Of a stretch of 64,000 bases of DNA, positions 36,477 to 45,841 are shown in pieces. Every line of letters begins with the position of its first letter. Position 1 is the stretch's first letter. Position numbers and translations under genes: made by a program. Source of the DNA: Jejuia sp049889775 (GTDB taxonomy: Bacteria > Bacteroidota > Bacteroidia > Flavobacteriales > Flavobacteriaceae); the NCBI GenBank assembly GCA_049889775.1, contig JBMHCT010000039.1:1-64000 (forward strand). The letters are read 5' to 3'. Under the pieces are notes generated by a model. That model ran no database searches. It saw only the letters and a list, made by a program, of their open reading frames with translations, and was not told the DNA's origin.

Positions 36477-38324
36477 TTACTCTACTGTAACTGATTTTGC
36501 CAAATTTCTTGGCTGATCCACATTTTTATTCAACATTACCGCAATATGATAAGATAGTAATTGTAAAGGAATTGTTGTTAATAATGGTGAAAGTGCTTCA
36601 ATTGTATCTGGAACTTCAATAACATGGTCAGCAAGTTCTCTTACCACCGTATCGCCTTCAGTTATTACACCAATAATCTTACCCTTTCTTGATTTTATTT
36701 CTTGAATGTTACTTACCACTTTGTCATAATGCTCTGCCTTAGTTGCTATTACAACTATAGGCATGTTTTCATCAATTAATGCAATGGGGCCATGTTTCAT
36801 TTCGGCTGCGGGGTAGCCTTCCGCATGTATATATGAAATCTCTTTTAATTTAAGCGCGCCCTCTAAAGCTACTGGGAAATTGTATCCTCGACCCAGATAT
36901 AAGAAGTTTAACGCTTCTTTATAGATATCCGAAACTATCTTAATATGCTTGTCAGACTCTAGTGCTTTTTCTACCTTCTTTGGAATCAATTCCATTTCTA
37001 ATAAATATCTTCTAAAATCGGAACTTGAAATAGTACCTTTCGCTCTTGCTAATCTCAATGCTACCAAAGACAACACAGTAATTTGTGTTGTAAACGCTTT
37101 TGTAGAGGCCACTCCGATTTCTGGTCCTGCATGTGTATACGCCCCAGCATCAGTTTCTCTTGCTATCGAAGAACCTACAACATTGCAAACACCGAAAACG
37201 AAAGCGCCTTTGGATTTGGCCATTTTTATAGCTGCAAGCGTATCTGCAGTTTCACCAGATTGTGAAATGGCGATTACAACATCATTTTCCGTAATAACTG
37301 GATTTCTATATCTAAATTCCGAAGCATACTCTACTTCAACTGGAATTCTTGCTAAATCCTCAAAAATATATTCAGCCACAAGACCTGCATGCCATGAAGT
37401 ACCACAGGCGACTATAATTATTCTATTTGCATTGAGAAATTTTTTCATATTATCTTCAATACCAGCCATCTTAATTATAGCTTCGTTTCTCAATAGTCTA
37501 CCTCTAAAAGTATCCCGAATGGCTTTTGGTTGTTCATGGATTTCTTTAAGCATAAAATGCTCATAACCACCCTTTTCAATTTGTTCAAGGTTTAATTGTA
37601 ACTCTTGCATGTAAGGATCAACCAAAGAATCGTCCTTTATTTTTCTAACTTTTATTTTTTTATCAAACCTTATTATGGCCATTTCCTCATCCTCCAAGTA
37701 AATAGCGTTTTTGGTGTATTCTATAAATGGAGATGCATCACTAGCAATAAAAAACTCACCTTCTCCAATTCCAACAGCAAGCGGACTCCCGAGGCGGGCT
37801 ACTACGACTTCTTCAGGTTGATTTTTGTCAAAAACAGCAATAGCATAGGCACCCACCACTTGGTTAAGGGCTATCTGAACAGCTTTACCTAGCTTTACAT
37901 TTTCTTTAATTTTAACCTCTTCAATTAGATTAATAAGAACTTCAGTGTCCGTATCAGATTTGAAGTTATAACCTCTGGAAATTAGTTCCTTTTTAAGCGA
38001 CTCGTAGTTCTCTATAATGCCATTATGAATAATAACTAAATTTCCAGAATTGGAAATATGCGGATGCGAATTTATATCATTAGGCACACCGTGTGTTGCC
38101 CAACGCGTATGACCTATACCTAGTTTACCAGTGGTTGAGATTTCTTGTTGAACACGTGATTCTAAATCAGAAACTTTACCCTTTGTTTTCGAGATTTTTA
38201 AGTCTGTACCATCAAATAGAGCTACTCCAGCACTATCGTAGCCTCTGTATTCCAATCTTCTTAGTCCTTCAATTATGATAGGATAAGCTTCTCTATGACC
38301 AATATATCCAACTATTCCGCACAT
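36477..38324 (-). CDS. glmS: Glutamine--fructose-6-phosphate aminotransferase (isomerizing)
   Basis: First committed step of UDP-GlcNAc synthesis, using glutamine to aminate fructose 6-phosphate. The 615-residue protein starts MCGIVGYIGHREAYPI with nucleophilic Cys2. The N-terminal glutaminase domain shows LGIGHTRWATHG and the SDTDTEVL loop. Two SIS domains follow (about 290-440 with ISQSGETADTLAAI, and 460-600), ending in the conserved RNLAKSVTVE. No glmS ribozyme was seen upstream. It supplies precursors for the nearby envelope functions. Confidence 0.98.
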   Translation of the reverse strand: MCGIVGYIGHREAYPIIIEGLRRLEYRGYDSAGVALFDGTDLKISKTKGKVSDLESRVQQEISTTGKLGIGHTRWATHGVPNDINSHPHISNSGNLVIIHNGIIENYESLKKELISRGYNFKSDTDTEVLINLIEEVKIKENVKLGKAVQIALNQVVGAYAIAVFDKNQPEEVVVARLGSPLAVGIGEGEFFIASDASPFIEYTKNAIYLEDEEMAIIRFDKKIKVRKIKDDSLVDPYMQELQLNLEQIEKGGYEHFMLKEIHEQPKAIRDTFRGRLLRNEAIIKMAGIEDNMKKFLNANRIIIVACGTSWHAGLVAEYIFEDLARIPVEVEYASEFRYRNPVITENDVVIAISQSGETADTLAAIKMAKSKGAFVFGVCNVVGSSIARETDAGAYTHAGPEIGVASTKAFTTQITVLSLVALRLARAKGTISSSDFRRYLLEMELIPKKVEKALESDKHIKIVSDIYKEALNFLYLGRGYNFPVALEGALKLKEISYIHAEGYPAAEMKHGPIALIDENMPIVVIATKAEHYDKVVSNIQEIKSRKGKIIGVITEGDTVVRELADHVIEVPDTIEALSPLLTTIPLQLLSYHIAVMLNKNVDQPRNLAKSVTVE

Positions 38325-38399
38325 AAAACTTTACTTTTAATGTTTAATTAAACTAGAGAGAAAATAACTTATAGAAGATAAAACTTTTGTGGATAATTT

Positions 38400-40127
38400 T
38401 TAATCAGTTTCGGTATAAAAAAGTTTAAGTTTTATCCTTCTATCTTGATCCGCGGCATTTCCGACAAGAGCAGTTCCCCTTGGGGAGATCACTGCTGTTA
38501 CAGGAACACTTTCAATATCATTATTTAATGTTTCCGTATTAACACTTATGTTTACATTATTTGATAGGGTCAGACCTAATTTCGGATTTTCAGCATCTCG
38601 CACTAATATATTAAGTAAATGATCTGTAACCTTTATTTTATATTTTGTTCCAAAATTATCTTTTAGTCTACTCCCCAAACTAAAACTTCTAGAAAACAAA
38701 GGACTTGTAGTATTTGTTGTAGGATCTGATTGATAATCTAAAATAGGAGCATTATTATCAAGATCATAGATGTAAAGTCTATTGAATTGATTTAAAGCTT
38801 CTTTAATAGCCGTATCACCTTGATCTTCATAGACTACCAAATGTGCCTCATTTAATAGTCGTTTTAACTCATACTGACCATTTATAGGATCTAGTTCATT
38901 ACCATTGTTGTCGATTTTTCTATATGTCTTTTTAAAACAATCAAGTTCGGTTACATTAACAATAATATCTTGACCATTACTGTCTTTTCCGCAGTTGCAA
39001 TCAAACTTTTTGTCTTCATCATCATTAAATAGTTCGATTACCGCTATTGAGCCTTCAGTTCCCTTTATAAATAGTTCCTCATCTCCATTTTCGATATCTG
39101 GATTGATCGATGTAATAACTGTTGTATAGTCATTAATATACGTATTAATGATATTACCAGCAAAATTTAGGACATATGATTTGTTTTCTCTCTCCCCATC
39201 GCTATCGTCATCAGTTGAAAAATACACAACTACATTTGCGTCCGTATCTAAAAGATTTAACATCATCATACTGCCTTCATTGTTTTCAGCTTCAGCTTTA
39301 ATGAATAGTCCTCTAAAATGATTTAAAAAGTTACTGGCGTCGCTCAATGTGGTTTGGTTTTCTTGTGCTAAAATTAAGAAATCCCACAAAGCCTTTTGAG
39401 TATCATTAGTAGTTAAATTTAGGGTAATAGCAGGACGTAAATAAGATATAACCTCATTTTCCCCAGTGACACTCTTAACTTCTCTAGTGGTATTATCGGG
39501 TGTAAAACTTCCCTCAAACAATTTTATACCCGTTTGATCTTCAAAATTTATGATACTTGTTTCTGTTTGAACAGAATTAGTACCATTATTATTAGAGATG
39601 TTTGCGTAGGAAAAATAGTTCTGATCGCCAGCTTCTGTAAAGTTAGAACTACTCAAAAAGTATTTGTTTTCGTAGACTGTTAATTTTATTGGTTTAACTT
39701 TGGTAGAGTCGTTATTTTCTAAAAAGAGAGAATCTAATCTGTAAACAGGTCTTTCAGAAATCACTCCTGTTTGTGTACTATAATAGGGTATCGTTAAGAC
39801 TACCGAATCTAGAATAGGATCTGACCCAAAAGTTGGGTTGTAAAGAGTTGGTAGTAGTTGTGAGACAATACTAGCAGTAGTTTTACCGTAAGTTGGGTCA
39901 TCGTAAAAGCCTAATAGATTTGCAGGTAATCCATTAACCTGTTGTCCAGATAAACGTTGGTTATATGCAATTACTGAATAACTCGAATCAGCCGTTCCAA
40001 AATTAAAATTTCCACTACCTAAAACATCGCTTTCAATAGAACTGTATTCTGTATCGCAGGCTACAACCGCTAATAACATTAATAAAAGTGAAAGGGTATA
40101 ATTAAGGGCTTTAATAATCTTCTTCAT
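38400..40127 (-). CDS. DUF4270-domain lipoprotein
   Basis: A 575-residue protein with a lipoprotein signal peptide; the lipobox is at LAVVAC (about residues 18-23). The Asp-rich DTEYSSIESDVLGSGNFNFG follows the Cys. The body is beta-rich and matches the DUF4270 family of Bacteroidota, which recurs between glmS and the GT5/panC genes. Sequence includes RPVYRLDSLFLENND and the C-terminal VISPRGTALVGN. Function is unknown. ATG 40127 is preferred to a TTG 12 bases upstream. It follows the GT5 gene by 29 bases and is probably co-transcribed with it. Confidence 0.85.
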   Translation of the reverse strand: MKKIIKALNYTLSLLLMLLAVVACDTEYSSIESDVLGSGNFNFGTADSSYSVIAYNQRLSGQQVNGLPANLLGFYDDPTYGKTTASIVSQLLPTLYNPTFGSDPILDSVVLTIPYYSTQTGVISERPVYRLDSLFLENNDSTKVKPIKLTVYENKYFLSSSNFTEAGDQNYFSYANISNNNGTNSVQTETSIINFEDQTGIKLFEGSFTPDNTTREVKSVTGENEVISYLRPAITLNLTTNDTQKALWDFLILAQENQTTLSDASNFLNHFRGLFIKAEAENNEGSMMMLNLLDTDANVVVYFSTDDDSDGERENKSYVLNFAGNIINTYINDYTTVITSINPDIENGDEELFIKGTEGSIAVIELFNDDEDKKFDCNCGKDSNGQDIIVNVTELDCFKKTYRKIDNNGNELDPINGQYELKRLLNEAHLVVYEDQGDTAIKEALNQFNRLYIYDLDNNAPILDYQSDPTTNTTSPLFSRSFSLGSRLKDNFGTKYKIKVTDHLLNILVRDAENPKLGLTLSNNVNISVNTETLNNDIESVPVTAVISPRGTALVGNAADQDRRIKLKLFYTETD

Positions 40128-40156
40128 AAATCTTACCAAGAGAATTTTAATGTTTT

Positions 40157-40966
40157 TTAAACCAATACCTCAGTGTTAAAAAACTGTGTGTAGGCTTCAC
40201 CAAATTCATCTTTTGTTTTGTATTCTAATATAGGCTTATCAGAATTTTTAATATAATTTTCTAAATGTTCAGGTAAAACTTCAGAACCTATTATTATAGC
40301 GTCAGAATAGTCGATTGCAACTTGCATTAAGTTGTTGTACGTTGGCTCTTCTAATGTTTTAATAGCTTCTTCATTTATATCGTCAAATTTAATCTTATTG
40401 ACCATATCTTTATTTAACGTATTGTTAAAACTTTGATTGTATACCGAAGTAACTATTTTACTTTCATTAAAAAGAGGTTCGTCCTTGTAGTATTCTTTTA
40501 GATATAGAGGCAGTAGTGATGCTAGCCAACCATGAACATGAATTACGTCTGGAGCCCAATTTAATTTTTTTACGGTTTCAATAACGCCTTTGGCAAAGAA
40601 AATAGCCCGTTCATCATTATCATCAAAGAGCTCGCCGTTTTCATCTGTTAAAGTAGCTTTTCTTTTAAAATATTCGTCATTATCAATAAAGTAAACCTGA
40701 ATACGCTCTTTTGGAATAGATGCCACTTTAATAATCAAAGGCATATCCAAATCATTAATAACCAAATTGATTCCTGAAAGCCTTATAACTTCATGTAATT
40801 GATGTCTTCTCTCATTTATATTGCCGTAACGTGGCATAAAAATTCGTATCTGGCCACCTTTTTGATTAACCATTCTTGGTGCCTCGAACGACATTGAAGA
40901 AATTTCAGTTTCAGGTAAATAGGGCACAACTTCAGATGATACATACAATATCCTCTTATCTTTCAT
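40157..40966 (-). CDS. Starch/glycogen synthase N-terminal-domain protein (GT5, half-length)
   Basis: 269 residues matching only the N-terminal Rossmann domain of GT5 glycogen/starch synthases. MKDKRILYVSSEVVPYLPE opens as in GlgA, followed by IRIFMPRYGNINERRHQLHE and DVIHVHGWLASLLPLYLKE. The KxGG ADP-glucose motif is altered to SSMSFEAPRMVNQKGG, and the C-terminal GT-B domain with the catalytic glutamates is absent. Classical glycogen synthesis is therefore unlikely from this protein alone. ATG 40966 was chosen over 41029; a promoter box fits 40 bases upstream. The short form seems common in Flavobacteriaceae. Function unknown. Confidence 0.82.
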   Translation of the reverse strand: MKDKRILYVSSEVVPYLPETEISSMSFEAPRMVNQKGGQIRIFMPRYGNINERRHQLHEVIRLSGINLVINDLDMPLIIKVASIPKERIQVYFIDNDEYFKRKATLTDENGELFDDNDERAIFFAKGVIETVKKLNWAPDVIHVHGWLASLLPLYLKEYYKDEPLFNESKIVTSVYNQSFNNTLNKDMVNKIKFDDINEEAIKTLEEPTYNNLMQVAIDYSDAIIIGSEVLPEHLENYIKNSDKPILEYKTKDEFGEAYTQFFNTEVLV

Positions 40967-41006
40967 ATATGGTTTGCTTTTGACAAGATTTAAAAATAAA
41001 AACACG

Positions 41007-41014
41007 CAAAAGTA
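41007..41014 (-). promoter_or_regulatory. Promoter -7 box for the GT5-DUF4270 unit
   Basis: TACTTTTG on the minus strand, about 40 bases upstream of the chosen GT5 start at 40966. It faces the divergent panC gene. The -33 TTG is not at the normal distance, so the match is partial. Confidence 0.45.
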
Positions 41015-41045
41015 CAAAAATTTATGCAAAGTCCTTGTAAAATCT

Positions 41046-41053
41046 TATGTTTG
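41046..41053 (+). promoter_or_regulatory. Promoter -7 box for panC
   Basis: TATGTTTG matches TAnnTTTG, 24 bases before the chosen GTG start of panC. Its position inside the longer ATG-started frame argues for the GTG start. Confidence 0.4.
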
Positions 41054-41077
41054 CAGCCGTTAAATTTTTACTGGAGC

Positions 41078-41929
41078 GTGGTTGTTTATACAAATAAGGA
41101 AGATGTTTTTAAGAGCATTGAACTACTTAAATCAAAAGGCTTAAACATAGGGCTAGTACCTACTATGGGCGCTTTGCATGAAGGGCATTTGCAGTTGGTA
41201 ATTAAAGCACTTGAAGAGAACGAAAAAGTGGTAGTCAGTATTTTTGTTAACCCGACCCAATTTGATAACGCTCAGGATTTAGAAAAATACCCCAGAACTT
41301 TAAAAAATGATGTTGCATTGTTGAAAACGGTGCACAAAGAAGACATCCTAGTTTATGCGCCAACAGTTGAGGATATATATGAAGGAAATACCATTTCAGA
41401 GAAATTTGATTTTGATGGATTGGAATTTGAAATGGAAGGTAAATTTCGTCATGGGCATTTTGATGGTGTTGGTACCATTGTAAAGCGTTTTTTTGAGATC
41501 GTAAAACCGCATAAGGCATATTTTGGAGAAAAAGATTTTCAGCAACTACAAATCATTAGAAAGCTTGTTGAAAAACATAAAATTCCCGTTACAATTGTGG
41601 GTTGCAAAATACATCGTGAGGCAAGTGGTTTGGCGATGAGTTCTAGAAATACCAGACTAAAACCTGAGTATTTAAAAGCAGCACCTTTTATCTATAAAAC
41701 TTTAAACACTGCCAAAACAAAATTTGGCACAAAAAGTGCTAATAAAGTTACGGAATGGGTTGATAATCAGTTTAAAAAACAGGAGTTGTTAGAACTGGAA
41801 TATTTTTTAATTGCTGATGCTTCAACGCTAAAACCAGTTAAAAGAAAATCAAAAACAAAAAAGTATAGAGCCTTTATTGCTGTATATGCTGGCGATGTTC
41901 GACTTATTGATAATATCGCTCTAAATTAA
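41078..41929 (+). CDS. panC: Pantothenate synthetase
   Basis: ATP-dependent joining of pantoate and beta-alanine. The 283-residue protein has the adenylate-binding motif LVPTMGALHEGHLQL (HxGH), then VVSIFVNPTQFDN, YFGEKDFQQL and the KMS-like GLAMSSRNTRL. GTG 41078 gives the usual family length and N terminus (MVVYTNKEDVFKS). The longer ATG start at 41024 adds 18 residues unlike the family and overlaps a promoter box. panD, the supplier of beta-alanine, follows 13 bases downstream, so the two steps of the same pathway are adjacent. Confidence 0.95.
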   Translation: MVVYTNKEDVFKSIELLKSKGLNIGLVPTMGALHEGHLQLVIKALEENEKVVVSIFVNPTQFDNAQDLEKYPRTLKNDVALLKTVHKEDILVYAPTVEDIYEGNTISEKFDFDGLEFEMEGKFRHGHFDGVGTIVKRFFEIVKPHKAYFGEKDFQQLQIIRKLVEKHKIPVTIVGCKIHREASGLAMSSRNTRLKPEYLKAAPFIYKTLNTAKTKFGTKSANKVTEWVDNQFKKQELLELEYFLIADASTLKPVKRKSKTKKYRAFIAVYAGDVRLIDNIALN

Positions 41930-41938
41930 TTACCTTTG
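41907..41938 (+). promoter_or_regulatory. Possible leaderless promoter for panD
   Basis: TTG (41907-41909), 21-base spacer and TACCTTTG (41931-41938) fit the Bacteroidota promoter. The box ends 4 bases before the panD ATG, so transcription would begin at the start codon. Confidence 0.5.
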
Positions 41939-41942
41939 CCTC

Positions 41943-42293
41943 ATGCAAATTCAAGTAGTAAAATCTAAAATTCATAGGGTTAAATGCACTGGTGCAGACC
42001 TTAATTATATAGGTAGTATAACCATAGATGAAGATTTAATGGACGCTGCCAACATTATTCAAGGTGAAAAAGTTCAAATTGTTAATAATGACAACGGAGA
42101 GCGCTTAGAAACGTACTGCATTCCTGGACCTCGAAAAAGTGGTGAAATAACATTGAATGGTGCAGCCGCTAGAAGAGTTTCTGTAGGAGATACGTTGATT
42201 TTGATTACCTACGCCTTCATGGATATTGAAGAAGCTAAAGTATTTAAACCTTCTTTGGTGTTTCCAAATGAAGCGACTAACTTGTTAAAATAA
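41943..42293 (+). CDS. panD: Aspartate 1-decarboxylase (proenzyme)
   Basis: Makes beta-alanine from aspartate for pantothenate synthesis. The 116-residue proenzyme self-cleaves at Gly24-Ser25 within NYIGSITIDEDLM to create the pyruvoyl group. Further family motifs are GEKVQIVNNDNGERLETY and LNGAAARRVSVGDTLILITY. Complete and normal length. It is directly downstream of panC and 4 bases upstream of a TTG-started membrane protein gene. Confidence 0.97.
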   Translation: MQIQVVKSKIHRVKCTGADLNYIGSITIDEDLMDAANIIQGEKVQIVNNDNGERLETYCIPGPRKSGEITLNGAAARRVSVGDTLILITYAFMDIEEAKVFKPSLVFPNEATNLLK

Positions 42294-42297
42294 AATC

Positions 42298-43266
42298 TTG
42301 AGTGCTGCTTCTAAAAAGATTTTAAAATTTTTAATTCCATTATTGCTAGCTGTAGGATTCGGTTGGTTTATGTTTTCGAAAATTCCAATATCCACAATTT
42401 TACCCTACTTTAAGAAAGCAAATTATTTGTGGGTTGTTATTGGAGTGTTTTTGGGTTTTTTAAGTCATTTGTCTAGAGCTTACAGGTGGAAGTATCTATT
42501 GGAACCAATGGGTTACAGAGTTAGTTTACCCAATAGTATAATGGCAGTTTTTGTTACCTATTTAGCAAATTATGGTGTGCCAAGGTCCGGAGAGGTGTTA
42601 AGAGCTGTGGTTCTTTCAAATTATGAAGGTGTTCCCTTTGAGAAAGGATTTGGAACAATAGTGGCGGAACGTATTGCAGATATGGTGGTAATGCTTGGTA
42701 TCATTGCATTCACTCTTATACTTCAGTTTGATTTTATTTTTGGAATTTTGACCAAGTTGATGCCTTCTTCAAACCTATTAGTCTATGGTCTTTTTGCTTT
42801 ACTAGCCTTCGGGTTTTTTATCTTTTACATTAGACAAAGTGAATCAAAAATTGCAATCAAGATAAAAACGTTTTTAGATGGATTAAAAGAAGGTGTTTTT
42901 AGTATTTTTAAGATGAAGAATAAATGGCCATTTATTCTTCATACACTATTTATTTGGGGTATGTATATAGCCATGTTTTACGTTACAACATTTGCTATTG
43001 AAGATTTAAAAGGTATTTCACTTGGAGCGGTAATTATTGCTTTTATTGCCGCAAGCTTTACCATTGCAGCTACTAACGGTGGTGTCTTTTTTTATCCAGC
43101 CGCGGTTTTAGGGGCATTAACGTTGTTTGGTTTGCCTAAAGACCCAAGTTTCGCTTTTGGGTGGATTATATGGTCGTCCCAAACGCTGATGATTTTTGTT
43201 TTCGGTGTTTTATCATTCATTTATCTACCAATTTTCAATAGAAAGAAAAAATCCCTAGAAAATTAA
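42298..43266 (+). CDS. Lysylphosphatidylglycerol synthase TM-region family protein (flippase-like)
   Basis: A 322-residue inner-membrane protein with about eight hydrophobic helices. The family pattern of the LPG_synthase_TM/UPF0104 group is visible: LSHLSRAYRWKYLLEPMGY, YLANYGVPRSGEVLRAVVLS, FGTIVAERIADMVVM and AATNGGVFFYPAAVLGAL. These match the MprF-like flippase region without the synthase domain. No ATG is available until residue 25, inside the first helix, so the TTG at 42298, 4 bases after panD, is the likely start. The substrate is unknown; lipid transport or flipping is inference. Confidence 0.87.
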   Translation: MSAASKKILKFLIPLLLAVGFGWFMFSKIPISTILPYFKKANYLWVVIGVFLGFLSHLSRAYRWKYLLEPMGYRVSLPNSIMAVFVTYLANYGVPRSGEVLRAVVLSNYEGVPFEKGFGTIVAERIADMVVMLGIIAFTLILQFDFIFGILTKLMPSSNLLVYGLFALLAFGFFIFYIRQSESKIAIKIKTFLDGLKEGVFSIFKMKNKWPFILHTLFIWGMYIAMFYVTTFAIEDLKGISLGAVIIAFIAASFTIAATNGGVFFYPAAVLGALTLFGLPKDPSFAFGWIIWSSQTLMIFVFGVLSFIYLPIFNRKKKSLEN

Positions 43267-43334
43267 GCCTGTTTTCAATCTCTACCTTTATTTAGTACCT
43301 TGCCATAATCAAAATAGTTTCAATCACTTTAAAG

Positions 43335-44483
43335 ATGAAAAAATTACTTTTTTCCGTATTCATATGCTTTATTACAAATGGATTGCTCGCTCAAGTAACC
43401 TATGAGAACTTTCAATCCAGTAAATTAGGTGAAGAACGTCAGATAAAAATTCAGCTACCTCGCAGCTATTCAATAGATGAGGAAAAGATATATCCCGTAT
43501 TTATTGTACTTGATGGCGATTATTTATTTGAGGTTGTGGCGGGAAATGTAGATTATTATTCCTATTGGGAAGATATGCCAGAATGCATAGTTGTTGGTGT
43601 GAATCAACTTGATAAACGATATGATGATTGTATGTACTCAGAACAAAATTCATTACCGGTGGAAACGGGAGCTGCTTTTTTTGAGTTTTTGGGAATGGAG
43701 TTGTTACCTTATATTGAAGGAAAATATAGGGCAGCTAATTTTAGAGTAGCGGTTGGCCACGGTGAAACCGCAAATTTTATTAATTATTATCTCTTAAAAT
43801 CAAAACCAGTATTTCAGGGCTATATTTCTGTAAGTCCTGAATTGGCACCAAATATGCTAGAATATATTCCTGAGAGTTTAGGTAAAATGCAATCAAAACT
43901 ATTTTATTATTTGGCGAATTCAGAGTACGATAACAAGTCTATAAAACAAATGACAACAGCACTGAATGATGAAATAGATGCACTTGAAAATGAAAATTTA
44001 GTATACAGCTTTAATAGTTTTGAAAACTCCTCGCATTATTCTGCTCCAGCACATGCCATACCAAATGCGCTTCAAACTATATTTAAGGTGTTCCGACCAA
44101 TTAGTAAAAAGGAATATAAGGATGAAATTTTAGAACTTGAAATTTCACCTGTTTTATACTTAGAGGAAAAATATCAAGCCATTAAGGATTTATTTGGTGT
44201 AGATAAAAAAATTCTACTCAATGATTTTAAAGCTATAGCTGCGGCCATAGAGAAAAACGAATTGTTTGAATATTATGAAGCTTTGGGTAAAATGGCCAAA
44301 GAGCACTATCCAGAAACTATTTTAGGATTGTATTATATCGCTAGATTTTATGAAGAAACTGGTGAACCAAAAAAAGCAATGCGCACCTATCAATCGGCTT
44401 ACACACTCAAAGAAATTGCTGGAATCACCAAGGATGAGGTACTTGATAGAGCAGATGCAATTAAAGAAGATTTTGGGTATTAA
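43335..44483 (+). CDS. Secreted esterase-fold protein without nucleophile, with TPR-like tail
   Basis: A 382-residue secreted protein with a signal peptide (1-20, ending GLLAQ). The middle follows the esterase D / PF00756 fold: RQIKIQLPRSYSIDEEKIYP, VFIVLDGDYLF and the strand-elbow VAVGHGETANFINYYLL (138-154). Where the family has G-x-S-x-G, this has GHGET (141-145), so the serine nucleophile is replaced by Gly143. A helical TPR-like tail follows (about 310-375: LGLYYIARFYEETGEPKKAM). It overlaps radA by one base. It is probably non-hydrolytic or mechanistically different, possibly a binding protein. Confidence 0.82.
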   Translation: MKKLLFSVFICFITNGLLAQVTYENFQSSKLGEERQIKIQLPRSYSIDEEKIYPVFIVLDGDYLFEVVAGNVDYYSYWEDMPECIVVGVNQLDKRYDDCMYSEQNSLPVETGAAFFEFLGMELLPYIEGKYRAANFRVAVGHGETANFINYYLLKSKPVFQGYISVSPELAPNMLEYIPESLGKMQSKLFYYLANSEYDNKSIKQMTTALNDEIDALENENLVYSFNSFENSSHYSAPAHAIPNALQTIFKVFRPISKKEYKDEILELEISPVLYLEEKYQAIKDLFGVDKKILLNDFKAIAAAIEKNELFEYYEALGKMAKEHYPETILGLYYIARFYEETGEPKKAMRTYQSAYTLKEIAGITKDEVLDRADAIKEDFGY

Positions 44484-45841
44484 TGGCAAAAGTAAAAACT
44501 ACATTTTTTTGTCAAAACTGTGGCACGCAATATGCTAAATGGCAAGGACAATGTAATGCGTGCAAAGAATGGAATACCATAGCCGAAGAGGTGCTGCAAA
44601 AACCAGAAAAAAACAGTTGGAAGCCAGAATCTAATCCGAAGAAGAGGGTCTCTAAGCCTCTAAAAATAAAAGATATTGATCTTGCTGAAGAGGCTAGACT
44701 TAACAGTTTAGATCAGGAGTTCAATAGAGTTTTGGGTGGTGGCATTGTACCAGGGTCTTTAACCCTTTTAGGTGGCGAACCAGGAATTGGTAAAAGTACA
44801 TTGTTGCTTCAAATTTCTTTAAAATTACCATACAAAACACTGTATGTTTCAGGTGAAGAAAGTCAGAAACAAATAAAAATGCGCGCACAACGCATTAATC
44901 CAGAAAACAACAATTGCTACATTTTAACGGAGACTAAAACACAAAATATATTCAAGCAAATTGAGTCGCTAGAACCAGAAATTGTAATTATAGATTCTAT
45001 ACAAACACTGCATAGCGATTATATTGAGTCGTCTGCTGGTAGTATTTCGCAAATAAAAGAATGTACTACCGAACTGATAAAATTTGCCAAAGAAACGGCT
45101 ACTCCAGTAATTTTAATCGGTCATATTACTAAAGATGGAAATATTGCGGGCCCGAAAATATTAGAGCATATGGTAGATACTGTACTTCAGTTTGAAGGAG
45201 ATAGAAATCACGTGTTTAGGATTTTAAGAGCCAACAAAAACCGATTTGGCTCAACAAATGAATTGGGTATTTATGAGATGCAAGGATCTGGGTTAAGGGA
45301 AGTGTCTAACCCATCTGAAATTTTAATATCAAAAAAGGACGAAGATTTATCTGGAAATTCAATAGCAGCGACCTTAGAAGGCATGAGACCTTTAATGATT
45401 GAGGTGCAGGCGCTTGTTAGTACAGCTGTTTATGGTACACCACAACGGAGTGCTACTGGTTTTAACGCAAAACGGTTAAACATGCTTCTGGCTGTTTTGG
45501 AAAAACGCGCAGGCTTTAGGCTAGGCGCAAAAGATGTGTTTCTGAATATTACAGGAGGTATCAATGTTGATGATCCAGCGATTGATTTGGCAGTTGTTGC
45601 AGCCATTTTATCATCTAATGAAGATGAAGCATTACAAAACGACTTTTGTTTTGCTGCTGAGGTTGGACTTTCTGGTGAGATTCGTCCAGTACAACGTGTG
45701 GAGCAGCGTATTCTAGAGGCAGAAAAATTAGGTTTCTCTACAATTTTTATTTCCAAGTACAATAAAATTACGCTTCCAAAGGCTTCAATTAAAATTCAAC
45801 TTTTAACCAAAATAGAGGATTTGGTTGATGTAATTTTGTAG
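44483..45841 (+). CDS. radA: DNA repair protein RadA
   Basis: A RecA-like ATPase assisting branch migration during recombination. The 452-residue protein has an N-terminal C4 zinc finger (Cys10, 13, 24 and 27), Walker A GGEPGIGKST (97-106), the RadA-specific KNRFGSTNE motif near residue 251, and a Lon-like C-terminal domain (about 300-452). ATG 44483 overlaps the stop of the preceding esterase-fold gene by one base. It is the last core gene before the large-adhesin island. Confidence 0.97.
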   Translation: MAKVKTTFFCQNCGTQYAKWQGQCNACKEWNTIAEEVLQKPEKNSWKPESNPKKRVSKPLKIKDIDLAEEARLNSLDQEFNRVLGGGIVPGSLTLLGGEPGIGKSTLLLQISLKLPYKTLYVSGEESQKQIKMRAQRINPENNNCYILTETKTQNIFKQIESLEPEIVIIDSIQTLHSDYIESSAGSISQIKECTTELIKFAKETATPVILIGHITKDGNIAGPKILEHMVDTVLQFEGDRNHVFRILRANKNRFGSTNELGIYEMQGSGLREVSNPSEILISKKDEDLSGNSIAATLEGMRPLMIEVQALVSTAVYGTPQRSATGFNAKRLNMLLAVLEKRAGFRLGAKDVFLNITGGINVDDPAIDLAVVAAILSSNEDEALQNDFCFAAEVGLSGEIRPVQRVEQRILEAEKLGFSTIFISKYNKITLPKASIKIQLLTKIEDLVDVIL

